From the NCBI GenBank assembly GCA_022225965.2, contig JAKJXP020000013.1, positions 248,001 through 312,000 on the forward strand: a stretch of 64,000 nucleotides of DNA, in the 5' to 3' direction. Source of the DNA: Diatrype stigma. Lineage: Eukaryota > Ascomycota > Sordariomycetes > Xylariales > Diatrypaceae. The notes beneath the pieces are model-generated. The model was given only the letters and a program-made list of their open reading frames with translations. It did not search any database and was not told the origin of the DNA. How positions within the stretch are numbered: position 1 is the first letter of the stretch; each line of letters begins with the position of its first letter. Shown piece by piece: positions 24,301 to 35,782 of the stretch. The position numbers and the translations under genes are program-made.

Positions 24301-25730
24301 AGTGCCGGACTCTTAAAGAAGGGTGGCGTCGGCTCCAGCATTTCCCAGCGTATCAAGGCATTAGAGAAGCTGTCAAGTTCCGACGATGGTCGACCTAAGA
24401 CCGCGACACCCACATCGTCGTTCTATACTGTAAAGAAGGGAACTATACGAGAAACGTCCGATTTGCCCTCGTTAGCTGATCGTGCTAACTCTGGGACGCG
24501 CGGGTCACATAGTCCAGAGGAGTCTAAAGATCATAGCCCTGAAACTTTTGAAAAGAAAGCGAGGGGAAGGGCAGGGTCCATGGCCAGTAGGCTTACCATG
24601 TTTGAAGGTCATGGACTGAATCTGCCAGCATCACATGGTCGTCCGGAATCAATCCAAGTCACCGCTCGGATTCTTCGTGATCACACCGAAGACTTGTCGA
24701 CCGAGCCTGATCCACGGCGAGATCCTAACGATTTCGGGCCAGTTGAGTTGAAGGAATCTCCGCTCATTGTCGATGTACGAAAGTCTGAACCAGAGCCGCA
24801 GAGTCAGGATCCTGCCACAGATCCTCCGAAGGAGACTATCATCGAGAGGCGGATGTCACGTGGACTGAACGGTACTCCAGAAGACGCGGAGAAGCAAGCT
24901 CGAAGGCCGTCGTTAGGCATCGTGAAGGACTTCATCAAGGACCGGCGAGCCTCCGTTGTCAACAAGTCATCCGATAACCTGGCAAATATGAGCCCTTCGT
25001 CTAACAAGACGTCGGTTCGGCCCCCTTCCTCGCAGTCAAATTACGGCAATATTGCGCGACGCATGTCGACCTCGAGTCATCGTTCCTTGAGCCACGACCG
25101 AGACAGCAACCTAGGCTCACCTTCTGGGGTGAGCGATGCTTCGGGAGATGACGAAAAAGGAAGCGACAAGAAGTCGACGAACCGGGCATCCCGGTTCATG
25201 CGGCGATTGTCTAGCTCGTTTGCAGCTGGTCGCAAAAACGTGACGGCTAGTATTTCTCCAACCCTAAAGGAGGAGCCCGCGGACGAAGCCGCGAACTTAT
25301 CAACGGCCCAGGCTTCTCCCAAGGTGCAATCTGGTATGTCAGCATACATGGGGGACGTCAATGTCCAGTTCCCCGATAACCTGCTGTGGAAGCGTCGCAG
25401 CATGTGCCTCGAGTCCAGTGGCTGGCTTGTCCTGAGTGCTCTTCAAGGTGCGGCGGTTGGCGGCAAGGACAAAATTGGCATCAAGCGATATCACCTAAGC
25501 GAGTTCCGCACGGTGTACGCCCCCGATGTCGAAGTCCAAGAATTGCCCAACAGTGTCGTATTGGACTTGGTGGAGGGTTCGTGCTTGCAGATCGCCTGCG
25601 AGAGTCGCAACGGTCAATTGAATGCCCTGCGTTGTAAGTCCAGCACCGTGCTCTCCTCCTTTTTGCCATACTAATGAGATATACAGCTTTGCAAGATGCC
25701 CACCGGAGCCACTCTGCTTCCAGTCAATAA
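21308..25730 (+). CDS. ADF-H domain-containing actin-associated protein, large disordered scaffold
   Basis: Four exons: 21308-21381, 21636-21823, 21968-25633 and 25687-25730 (1,323 residues). The first three exons build an N-terminal ADF-homology (cofilin-like) domain of about 130 residues. It starts MSLNGLEDVKVLEAFEGAVA, continues through EEPSPLYGFLRYRRR and ends near SPYDITFEITTAQDLKDSKL, as in a conserved Pezizomycotina family. Residues about 140-1,210 are low-complexity and disordered, with a poly-Ser run, a poly-Glu run (LNEIAEEEEEEERERKR) and many Ser/Pro/Lys patches. The C-terminus (about 1,225-1,323, from YMGDVNVQFPDNLLWKRRSM) is again conserved. That layout suggests a cortical-actin or endocytic scaffold, but this is inference. 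The first intron donor (GTACGA) is non-consensus, but the join to WFLLQYTSRDEVELL is supported by the domain. Confidence 0.85.
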
Positions 25731-28700
25731 GGATGACCTGTTATGCCTTACACCTCTTTCGCTTTGCGGTGCCCTGTTTCTACCGTTTCCCGGTCGATGC
25801 ATTTTACTTTGTCGTTTACAGATACCCTTTCTTCGACCTTGTGCCAACAATACTTCAACTTCTACCTCTTTTTCCGTCGCGTCGATCTATAAGGGGACGA
25901 GTTGGATCAGTTTCTACAGTGTATTGACCAGGTGGCGGCTTTTTGCCATCTTTGCCGACTCTCCTATCTGTCCTCGATCTTCCCACGTAGGAAGGCTGAG
26001 GCTATTGGATATGCTGAGGGACTTTGTAATGAACCATATTTGTTGTACTTCTGGAGAACCAGATGATTCTTTTCTACCACTCCCGTTTGCTTTCGCCCCG
26101 TCATAGCGTGCGAGGAAACCATGATACCATTACACCTTTCTTTTTACTACTTTTTATACTGCGTACCACCACTATTCTACTATTACGGCATACGCGCACA
26201 CCTCAGGCGAGGCATTTTCTTTCCCAATGTTATTTGTATCAACTTCATATTCCAGGGACGATATAGGGACACGGAGGTCGGGGACGTTCGGTGTGCTTCG
26301 TGTTTCAACTAGAAGTGGATGATCGATGTGTGGCTCGGGGGAGAGTTGTGGAAGATGAAGAAAAGAGTGAGTCAAGAGGGGAGAAGAGAAAAAAAAAGGT
26401 CGGTGAGGGAAGGGGCGGAGAGAAGCAGTAACAAAGCTTCGTCCAGCCAAGGTGGCACTGCCTGCCAACCTCTTCATCCTCTCTTCATCTGTGATTCTGT
26501 CGCTTGGTCTGACTGACGATCGATTATCTTTGCGGGCCTAGGGTAGGCATGAGAAGACCGGCCAGAGCCAAAAACAGGAGAACAGAAGAGAGGAAAGCTG
26601 AGGCTGGAAGCTCAAAGCTTCCGTGTACGTCCGTACGTGTCTGTACCTATGTAGGTATGTGTCGGTGTGTGTACATAAATAATTACATAAAAGTAATCCT
26701 CTGAATATGTACATTATAACTAATAACACATATGTACTTATGTGCCCAAGTATTTGGTACCTCTTCTACGCCATGGGTCAACGTGATCTTACATGTAGTA
26801 GGTTGTTACTGCATATACCTGCTTGCCACGAACCCCTTTTACATACTTCACCATCCAGTACTATTGACACCGTACGCCCACTGGGCATACAATAAAGCTC
26901 TGTTGAAAGTAATATGAAGACTAACATATAGAAACAGAATACTTACAACCTTGTAAATCTTCTAGACTAGAACCCAAGAGGTCCAATGCCCTCCAGCTTG
27001 AGCTATCTCCCCATCCATTATGCCGTCTAGGAAACAATCTCCCATGAAATGGTATGAACCGGCATATTTGCCCTCCCCAGAGACATTTCGAACTATAAAA
27101 AGGTAAGTTGGAGCCTTTCACAACCCAGATCTCATCGCCAGGTGTAACCATCTCGTAACAGAGCTCGATCCTTGAGCGTGTCTCTTAGATGGTTATGGGG
27201 ATCGCCTTTTTCAAACATTGGTAGGCTCGACTAAAATTCTCAATGCAGGGGAAACCATATATGCCCTTGCCCGGCTGGGTCGTGAAATCTTCAGGGATCG
27301 CCCCTTAATGACCTTGGTGTATTGTTCAGAGTACCTTGATACCTTATATTATGCGATGCCTAGTCAGATTCAGGACCCTGTTTTGTTTATAAAAGCACTA
27401 CTGATAGCATATATCTTCGGAAGGTGCAAAGCATATTCAGTGCTGTGATTATGTTCCCACCCACTCCCACGCAACATTGACTGGTTTGACTCAGATATGA
27501 TATATATACGAAGGAGGCATGGGGATAACCCCCACCCCTTTCACCACGGTATACACCAATGTTCTACACTACCAGGCACTACTCGACCAGTAGACAGTTA
27601 GCTCTGATATGCACATGATGATCTAAAGTATCTCTAGTGTTGTCGGTAGGCAGAAGTACAGAGTCAAATAGCATCGCGGATTCCTGAAGTTTACATCGTT
27701 CTCAAATATCAACAAAATTCAGACTGCTCCCAGCGCCAAAAAGAAAAAAAGAAAAAAAAAAAGGTTCCTGTCCTAATAAGTTGGCTGTTTGTTTAGCCAT
27801 CATTGTTGTGACTTCTGGGGCACAGCTAGTAGGTGCAAAGTCATGGTAGTAGGCAGCCCTGGCATGATGTCAACCGTCTGATAGACACATAACGATAAGG
27901 CATTGCCACAGTAAACAAGGTTGCTGCTTGAATAATAATACTCGATTAATCAATCCCCCAGAAGGTCAGGTTTGGCGTCTCCAGAGAGACCGTCGTCCCC
28001 TAGGAAACCAACTCGTCTACTTTTGAAGTCTTCATATCAACAAGTCCGCAATGGCAGGGCCCTCGAGAGATTCCCAGTCTCGTGCCAGCATTGAACTTTC
28101 ATTGTAGTGAAGTACTCAACATCATTTCCATTAGGTACAAAGCTGAGTGGGATAGAAAAGAGCCCAAGGTCAATAAGGTAATGGTGTCCCGAAATGCAAC
28201 TTTCCTGAAGTATTGCGTTACTCCAATGATTACACGGCTTTCTTTCTAATTCAACTCCGGGAAAGGTCTGACGCGTAAGTACCCAAGCTACCTACCCATC
28301 TTGTCATCAACATTGACTGATCTTGTTTCACCATATCAGGTACTTCGATGTTACTGTCCCAGGTTCCTCTCCAAAGCAACCACAGCTAATCCTCGGTCAA
28401 CCTTTGTTACATCTCGTGGCCAGAACGCCGGAACAACAACAACAACGGTTTGAGTTCCCGGTGGTAACCTCACTGACTCAAGCCATATTCCCTAGATGCT
28501 CGATGCGTTATCATCTTCAAAAACTTCTATCCCCGATCAACTTCTGCTACAGACTTCAGGCACCGCTGGTCCAAACGCGTCCATGATGGCACATCTCATC
28601 AATCTAAGCGATCAGCCGGAACTTACTGGTAGCACCGAGCCTAGTAAGATGCATCAACTTCTATTTCCCTGATACAAATACAAACGTGCCCTTCATTCAA

Positions 28701-28822
28701 GATGTCCAACCTTCCCGTTCGATCGATCGATTAGTGTATGGAAATGATCTTTCACTAACCTCTCGTCCCAAGCAATACATGTGCCAGCCATCGAGACACC
28801 CCGGAACGAGCCACCCCGGAAC
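25731..28822. other. 3.1 kb gene-free spacer
   Basis: 3' flank of the ADF-H gene, then AT-rich sequence with an A-rich run near 27,738-27,763. ORFs up to about 136 codons here lack domain signals and have compositions unlike neighbouring genes. A possible short intron signal (GTATGG...CACTAAC...AAG, about 28,736-28,772) lies just before the proline-rich gene. Confidence 0.5.
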
Positions 28823-29812
28823 ATGCCATCCGCGCGGAGAAGGGACAACGGAATGGCAAGGCCTAAGCTGCCCATTCCTACGCCCAAAAGGGTTCCTAGA
28901 AAGACCGCAGCAGCGACGCCAAAGAAACCGAAGCCCGTAGCTGCCCCTACCCCGAAGCAACCAGCGCAGTCTCGCTCGACCCAGGACCGTCGCCACTACC
29001 TACCACCCTGGGTCATCCCAGGCGCCGAAGCGTCCAAGTCGAAGCCCAAGCCAAAGCACAAGCCTAAGCCCAAGCCTAAGCCCTACATTCCCCATACTAG
29101 GACCCAAGCTGACGCCCAACATAAGCCACGACCCCAGCACCTGCCTCCTCCGTCACCAAGCCTGCCTCCCCGACCCCCACAACTACCCACCAGGCCTCAC
29201 CATCTGCCTCCCCGGCCTCAGCACCAAGCCCGGCCCACGTACGAACCCCGACACCCGCATGAGCACCGGTCCCAGTACGAGCACCCGGCCCAGTACGAGC
29301 GCAGGTCCCCGTATCAGCCCCGGCCTGAGCAGCAGCCCCGACCCTCGTACCCTCCCGAGCCCGAGCACCGGCCCCGGCCGTCGTACCACTCCCGGCAAGG
29401 ACATCAACCCCACCCTCCGTACGAGCCCCGACCTCAGCACCAGCCTCGGCCCCGGTATCAGAACCAGCCTGAGCATCAGCCCCGGTCTCAACCCAAGCTC
29501 CAGGCTCAGCCTGAGTTCCAGGCTCAATCTGAGATCCGACGCCGATCTCGGCTTCAGCCCAAGGCTCCGCCCGTGAAGAAGCTGCTGGTGTGTGTCAACT
29601 GCGGCAAGGAGTACGACCCGGACACGGTGGAGTTCGGGGACTGCTGGAAGCACACGGAGCCGTGGGGACGGGCGCTGCCCGACAAGCCCAGCATGGACCA
29701 CTGGCGCAACACGACCGGCGACGACGAGGGCGCGTACATGTGGCTCTGCTGCAAGAGCCAGGACCCGAACGGCCCCGGTTGTCGGGCTTGGGCGCACTGT
29801 CAGGAGAAGTAA
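28823..29812 (+). CDS. Proline/arginine/glutamine-rich protein with C-terminal CHORD-like Cys/His domain
   Basis: Single-exon ORF of 329 residues from the first in-frame ATG. The frame is open further upstream, so an upstream exon is possible. Residues 1-100 are Lys/Pro-rich, including a run of KPKPK units. Residues about 100-240 are degenerate repeats of the type PRPQHQPRPxYE. The end (about 251-329) is a compact domain with ligand-like residues Cys257, Cys260, Cys274, His277, Cys309, Cys310, Cys320 and His325. Spacing CxxC, CxxH, WLCC, GCxxxxH resembles the zinc-binding CHORD module and related fungal Cys/His domains. Function is unknown; the disordered Pro-rich arm suggests a binding role. 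High GC and strong reading-frame bias relative to the spacers support a real gene. Confidence 0.65.
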   Translation: MPSARRRDNGMARPKLPIPTPKRVPRKTAAATPKKPKPVAAPTPKQPAQSRSTQDRRHYLPPWVIPGAEASKSKPKPKHKPKPKPKPYIPHTRTQADAQHKPRPQHLPPPSPSLPPRPPQLPTRPHHLPPRPQHQARPTYEPRHPHEHRSQYEHPAQYERRSPYQPRPEQQPRPSYPPEPEHRPRPSYHSRQGHQPHPPYEPRPQHQPRPRYQNQPEHQPRSQPKLQAQPEFQAQSEIRRRSRLQPKAPPVKKLLVCVNCGKEYDPDTVEFGDCWKHTEPWGRALPDKPSMDHWRNTTGDDEGAYMWLCCKSQDPNGPGCRAWAHCQEK

Positions 29813-29830
29813 CTAGACGGGAGAGGATAA

Positions 29831-29894
29831 AGACGAGATGAGACGAGACGAGATGAGACGAGACGAGATGAGACGAGACGAGATGAGACGAGAC
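29831..29894 (+). repeat. 15-bp tandem repeat, 4.3 copies
   Basis: Perfect head-to-tail copies of AGACGAGATGAGACG occupy 29,831-29,894, just after the stop codon of the proline-rich gene. A purely purine/pyrimidine-biased minisatellite; likely polymorphic in copy number. Confidence 0.95.
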
Positions 29895-30351
29895 TGAGGG
29901 AGCAATCATGGGGTACTTACGAATTTGCTTCGCTGAGATCGTTCACTAGGTAGGCCTGATGAGGAGAGTCAAAGGCGGTAGGTCTCTCGTCTCTTTGTTC
30001 TGTTCCTTTTTCTCTATACTTAAGGGGTGCTTCATTGGCTCAGTGGCAGTCGCCCCTTATGAATGGCCAAAAGAAAGTTGGTCCGTAGCTAGAATAAAAA
30101 GGGATTCTATGGGCAGTTCACCGAGGTTGACGAGTGTCGTTCCTCAAACCCCTTCTCAGCTTCTTCACATTAGCCGATGAGATGGATATCGTCATCCAAC
30201 TTAAAAATAGGTTACATTGCAGATGAATAAGTAGTTTACCGGTACCGACATCAGTGACCACCATGCATCTCGTGCCATTCATCGCTTTAATCATTCATTT
30301 ATAAATTATCATCAACCATCATGCCCGTAAAATCCCATTCGACACCCCTCT
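29895..30351. other. Convergent 3' spacer, nothing seen
   Basis: Lies between the convergent proline-rich gene and DHA1 transporter gene. I see no gene or motif. Confidence 0.5.
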
Positions 30352-32203
30352 CTAAACCAGCCCAGCCTTACTCCACCCCCTCAGCCTCTCCCCAAACCAC
30401 CAGAACAGCGCCGGGCTCGGCACCGCGACCGCGACCGCCGCGCCCGCCAGCAGGGTGTTGCCCCAGCCGACGTCGAGCGCGGCGTACATCGCGGGCGCGA
30501 ACAGCGGGAAGGCGAAGCCGCACATGGTGCGCAGGAAGGCGCCCACGGCCGCGGCGCTGGCCGCGTGCCGCGCCCCGTACGCGTCCACCACGTACGCCTG
30601 CGCGCTCTGGAACGCCACGATCAGCCCCGCCGCCAGCACCGCGCAGCCCAGGTTCGGCACCGCCCAGTGCCACCGCGCCTGTGCCGCCCACCCGTACACG
30701 AGCAGGCCCGCGGGCGTCAGGACCCCGCCCAGGATCATCGGCGGGATCCGCCACTCCGGCACGCCCTCGGAGACGTTGTGGCGCTTCTTGAGGCGCGCGT
30801 AGAGCTGTTTGGGTTGGTGTTAGTTGGTTGGCCTTTTGTGTTGTTCTTTTGAAGGAGAAGAATGAGAAAAAAAGGAAAAGGGGAGTAGTTGGGGGGAGTG
30901 GGGGGTAGCTGGGGGAAGGGGGCCCTCTCTGCCCCACCCCCCTTTTGTTTCTTATTTTCCTTGCTTTGATGCTAATCGCTTGGATCCCCTCACTTACCCC
31001 ATCGATAAGGGGGTGGCTTATCTGAAGCCCGATCAAGAAGCCGATGCACAGCGACAGGTAGTTCAAACTCGCGGTCGTCGTGCTCATGCCGTAGTACTCC
31101 TGCCACACCTTGTTGAAGGTTGACAGGACGAGATACATGATCCCGTACATGAAAGCGCGGTAGATCGAGGCCAGCTGCACGACCGGATGAGCGAGCAGCA
31201 TGACGAACGGCAGAACGAGTCGCTTCCGCATCACGGCGCCCAGCCCGTCGTCCGAGTCGTAGGGGCTCCGGAGGCTCGGGTTCCCCGTCTGCTTCCGCAG
31301 CCGCGAGGCCTTCCGCGCGAGGATGGTCGGCGCGTACGTCTCCTTCAGGAAGAGCAGCGCCGCCACCTGGACCGCAACGTCGAGGATCGACGCCGTCCAG
31401 AAGATCCACCGCCAGCTCGCCCCCTGCGCGATGTAGGCCCCGACTATGGGCGCCACCGTCGGCCCGATGAAGGTGAGCATGCCGTAGATGGACTGTCCCT
31501 TGCCGCGTTCTTCTTTCTTCCAGATGTCTGCGAGGACACCGTTACAAATCTGCAGCCGATGTAGAAGAAAGGGGGGATGTTAGTTAGTCATTGTGCAGTG
31601 CTAGCGTATAAGAGGAGTGTAGCGAGGTAGAAAAGGGGGAGGGGGCAGATATTTCTATCAGTTTGGTAGGTACCAACGGCAACAACGGGATGTTCCGCTC
31701 ACCGCCTGTGGCGCACTGCCACCGATGCCGCTCAGAAACCGGCAAGCCAGCATCTGGGGCCTTGTGCGCGCGAAGCCGCAGGCCGTGTTGAAGGCCAGAT
31801 AGACGAGGTTGGCGTACTGGAGGACGCGGACGCGGCCGAACAGCTCGGACAGCGGGGCCAGGACGAAGGGGCCCTGGGCGAACCCGAGCAGGAAGATGGT
31901 CATGACCAGGGCCTTGGCGAAGCCGTCCCCCGGCGCGATCCCGAGCTCGGCGCCGATGGCGTCGAGCGCCGGAGCCACCATGGTCGAGGAGAAGGGCGAG
32001 ATGAACGTGAAGCAGGACACGAGCAGCGTCGCGGCCCACTTGCGCTGCCATGACCAGTTGAGTGGGTTTTCGGGGTCCGATGGCCCGTCCCAGCATACCA
32101 CGGAGGGGTCGGGGGGAGCGGAATCTTCGGAGGACACGGGTGTGCCAGTGCCGGGCGGGATGATGGTGGGGCTGGTGGTGGTCGATTTGCCTTTCTCTAT
32201 CAT
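30352..32203 (-). CDS. MFS drug:H+ antiporter, DHA1 family (polyamine/multidrug type)
   Basis: Three minus-strand exons: 32203-31703, 31549-30998 and 30804-30352 (501 residues). The N-terminal WDGPSDPENPLNWSWQRKW is the cytosolic signature just before helix 1 of fungal DHA1 antiporters. Joins restore GGSAPQA|ICNGVLADIWKKEERG (loop 4-5) and HPLIDG|LYARLKKRHN (central loop), both in phase. LACRFLSGIGGSAP and LFLKETYAPTIL are further family motifs. The introns (153 and 193 bases) are long for this window. The start at 32203 is chosen because residues upstream in the open frame do not look like this family. Family function is export of toxic compounds, polyamines or metabolites across the plasma membrane. 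No biosynthetic cluster is adjacent. Confidence 0.92.
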
Positions 32204-34029
32204 CTTGATTGTTTGACTGCGTGCAACACTAGACAGAAAGTTAGGAGAGAATTTTGGGTCGAAAAGTATTGTTTTTCTTTTTTGAGTGAAAATACTGGGG
32301 CCCGCTCTGTATGGGATGTATAGGCAGACTATAGCAATCGCAGGACTCATGTCGGGATGCTGTTCAACATAACGAGGTTAGGGCCGTCATGTTGCCCTTG
32401 TGTACGTAGACCGCCCATTACAGATTCTAGGCATATCTGAAAAAGCCCATGCATTATTCTAGAATCTCGATGTACGTTGGACTCGAGCACAGAGAACCCC
32501 CCTCCCCCAAGCCTCCTATATTCGGGTGGGTCCGGTAGATGCTTCTGCGCTATGATAACAAAGCAGGTTTTCTTAGAATTCTCATGGAGCACATGGTATA
32601 TCGAATCACATCGCATGTACTTGGAGATCTTGGAGGCTTAGAGAGATATTAGCGTACGTAGTCGACATCTTGCGTGGCCCCAAGACTCGGCACAAGAGCT
32701 ATGTAGTAGCTGGTCGCGTGATACGTTCCCTAAAAGGGGTGCCAGGGGACACTGCCAAGACTGATCGACATCAGGGGGCTTACGAAGTATGCTATCGTCC
32801 CGGACCTTATAATGCCACGTTGGTACGACGTACTGGTATGTCAATACGTAATCATTTTCACTACGTTCAATATCAATCTATTCGTCAGCTTGCTGCCGCA
32901 ACCAAGTCCTACACTGGCTATGTTATCGTATTCATCGTGTGGTAATATATAAATCTTGATGCCTATAAGTTATGGGTCCTGGTGCATATACTCAGCAGCA
33001 TAATTACCATTATATAGCCATTTTAGCTATCTACAACGTTAACGGGTCCCTTATAGTTGCTCTTGCCAATCATGCTACGATTGTACATATAAATCACCCG
33101 TATCTTTACGTAGCCGATGCCGGACTTGGCAACCGCAGCAAGCTGACGAACGATTTGACCTTGGGCAGAGCGCAGGAGACATTCCCATACCACGTAGATT
33201 AGCTATATCATAAACCCATGGTAGAGGCTTCATGTTACTATTTGTAGGCCTGTCTATATCTACATTTGCACTGCCCACGAAGATATGATGTGTCGAGCTA
33301 GGAGAGGCAGGGATGGGTATGGAGAGCCGCGCAGTAGTGTGAAGAGAGCCTTGTATCATTACATAGCAAAAGGGCTGAAGTGGGATATCAGGAGAGTGGC
33401 TTCGTTGGAGTATAACGATCACAACGGCTAGTGTCTAAGCCGGCGTCAAGATGCCAAGGGGCGACTTTATCAGCGGACAATTACAACCTGACCTTGATAT
33501 GCCATTGTCGATAATGCACGTCGTACTACAGGTTACGTATACAGCACCAAGGATGACGGAATTGGGGGTTTCTTGTACATAGCTACATCCGGGTGTTGGC
33601 AGGAACACGAGCTGCCTCATGCCGAGTGGCAAACATCCGACTACTCGATTTACTGACAGTCACAAAGTAAATCGGGATGCATTCCGAGACTGTGGAAGGG
33701 TGATTGGATGTGACTATACTGGCTGAGGTGTCCCCCCCTTTTCAGCTAAAGCGTTCGAACATGGCTGCGTTAGTCGAATCTAGGAATCTATATATGCCTC
33801 CAGTCATTCTTGTCATGGCAGATAGAAACCGATCGTAGGCTAATACACTGATTCCCGTTCCGTCAAAGACCGTTGCGGTGGAACGCTTCACAGGGACAGA
33901 TTGCTTCACACCGAGACAGACGGGCGTTGTTTGACACATTGATCACTGCGTGGTTCGACAAGCATTGGCATTTACTCACGTGCAAATTACAATATTAGTT
34001 ACGGCATACATATTTTCTCAGCATCAATC
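32204..34029. other. Divergent spacer of 1.8 kb, nothing seen
   Basis: Separates the start codons of the DHA1 antiporter and the glycerate kinase. AT-rich; no ORF with domain signal, no RNA gene recognised. Confidence 0.5.
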
Positions 34030-35782
34030 ATGACCCCTCGATCTAAACCCCAAGAGCGACCCCAACAAATCACCTCACTATTACGCCCCTTACTCTCCAG
34101 GATGCATCAGGCTCTAGATCATTACAAGAAGCTTTTGAGCACCCCCTTTCGCAGCAACAGCAGCAACAGAAGCAGCAGTTTTGAGGAGGCGTCCCCTGTT
34201 GTTGACCATCACCAACCACCTGCTCGGCCCCAGTCCCAGTCCCAATCCCAGTCCCGGTCTCAGGGGCTACGAATCCTGATCGCACCGTCCGGTTTCAAGG
34301 AGAGCCTGGAACCCGAAGAGGTAGCCGACTGCATCGAGGAAGGGTTCCGGCGGGTCCTTCCGGACGACGACGACAATGACACCGCCGTGTTGCGGAAGGT
34401 GCCCCTCCACGACGGCGGAGAGGGCTTCTGCAAGGCCATCGTGGCCCTGCACGGGGGCGAGCTGCGCAGCCTGCGGGTGACGGGCCCGGACCGCCGACCC
34501 GTCGACTCGCACTTCGGCCTGATCGGCGCCGACCGCAAGACGGCGGTCATCGACATGGCGGCGGCGGCGGGGCTGCGTCTGGTCCCGCGGGACAGCGACG
34601 GCCGCCGGGACCCCACGACGACGACGACGTACGGCGTCGGGGAGCTGATCGGCGCTGCGCTCGACGCCGGCTGCAACCGGGTCATCGTCGGCTGCGGCGA
34701 CTCCGGGACGTCCGACGCGGGCGCGGGCATGCTCCAGGCGCTGGGGGTCCGTTTGCTGGACAGGGACGGGCGGGAGCTGGAGAGGGCGGGCGGGGGAGGG
34801 ACGCTGTCGGAACTGCAGACTATCGCGCTGGGCGATATACACCCCAGATTGCGCGGTGGAAGTAGTAAGTACCTATCAAAGCGAAGAAAAACCCCACCCA
34901 CCCTTCAAATTATAATAGTAACGAGCGAGAGAGAGAAAGCTAACGACTTCGCTTTCTGCCATTGCAGGTACAGAGCATGTTCGCATCGAGGCGATCTGCA
35001 ACGTGAAGAACATCCTGTGCGGGCCCTCCGGCGTAGCCCGCGTCTACGGGCCCCAGAAGGGCGCCACGCCGGCGCAGGTCGAGCACCTATCCCGCGCCCT
35101 AGAACGGTTCGCCAGCGCGGCCCGCCCCCTCGTCGACAGCAACAGCAAGGACGGGGATATCGCCCTCCGGCCGGGGAGCGGCGCGTCCGGCGGGCTCGGC
35201 GCGGGACTGCTGCTGCTCGGGGCGCAGCTGTGCGGCCGCGCCGAGGCCATGGACGAGTATTTCGGCTGGAGCACCAATGGCGGCGGTGGGCTCTTCGGTG
35301 ACGATAACGATGACGGCGACGAAGTGCCGTGGGACCTGGTCGTGACGGCTGAGGGCAGCCTGGATTACCAGTCGGCTCGGGGCAAGATGACGGTGGAGAT
35401 CGCCCGGCGGGCCAAGAGCCGGGGCATCCCGGTCCTGGCTCTAGCGGGCACGGTTGGGCCCGGGGCGGAGGCGGTCTACGAGGCGGGCATATGCTCGGTC
35501 GTGAGTGTCTTGGACCGGCCTCTGTCTCTGGACGAGGCGATCAGCGACGCGAAGAGGCTGTTGGTGAATGGGGCCGAGAGGGCCATGCGCACCATGCTGC
35601 TGGGGATGGCGCTCCGGTGCAATCATACCATGTGCAACACAACAACGACAACGCCTTCCTTGGCGTCGACTCCGACCCCGAGGACGCCCCTGCAGCATCA
35701 TCTCATAGATGATGATGTTCCCGTCCTCAAGTCGACGGAGCTTGACGCTAGGACATGTGGCAAACTCATGCAAGCTTTATGA
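34030..35782 (+). CDS. Glycerate kinase (GlxK/GarK family)
   Basis: Phosphorylates D-glycerate with ATP, feeding it into glycolysis. Two exons, 34030-34864 and 34968-35782, give 549 residues. The kinase begins near residue 80 with GLRILIAPSGFKESLEPEE, followed by PLHDGGEGF, DMAAAAGL and GCGDSGTSDAGAGMLQALG. After the splice (GGS|TEHVRIEAICNVKN) come GPSGVARVYGPQKGATP, GSGASGGLGAG and TVGPGAEAVYEAGI. All are conserved blocks of the bacterial-type glycerate kinase family. Unusual are the 79-residue N-terminal extension, Ser/Gln-rich with QSQSQSQSRSQ just before the domain, and a C-terminal tail of about 45 residues with a Thr run. A later in-frame ATG (34,102) is an alternative start. Glycerate comes from tartrate or glyoxylate breakdown; the tartrate-dehydrogenase-like gene at 62,065 may be related in function, though it lies 26 kb away. 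Confidence 0.92.

Noticed and set aside
28686..28940. Alternative upstream frame or short intron before the proline-rich gene
   Set aside because: The possible GTATGG...AAG intron cannot be joined in the right phase to the proline-rich frame without a stop codon.
29595..29909. Minus-strand ORF with repeated SSHLV residues
   Set aside because: It is the translation of the 15-bp minisatellite and the antisense of the CHORD-like domain.
30352..32203. Secondary-metabolite cluster around the DHA1 antiporter
   Set aside because: No synthase, tailoring enzyme or regulator is found within 10 kb on either side.
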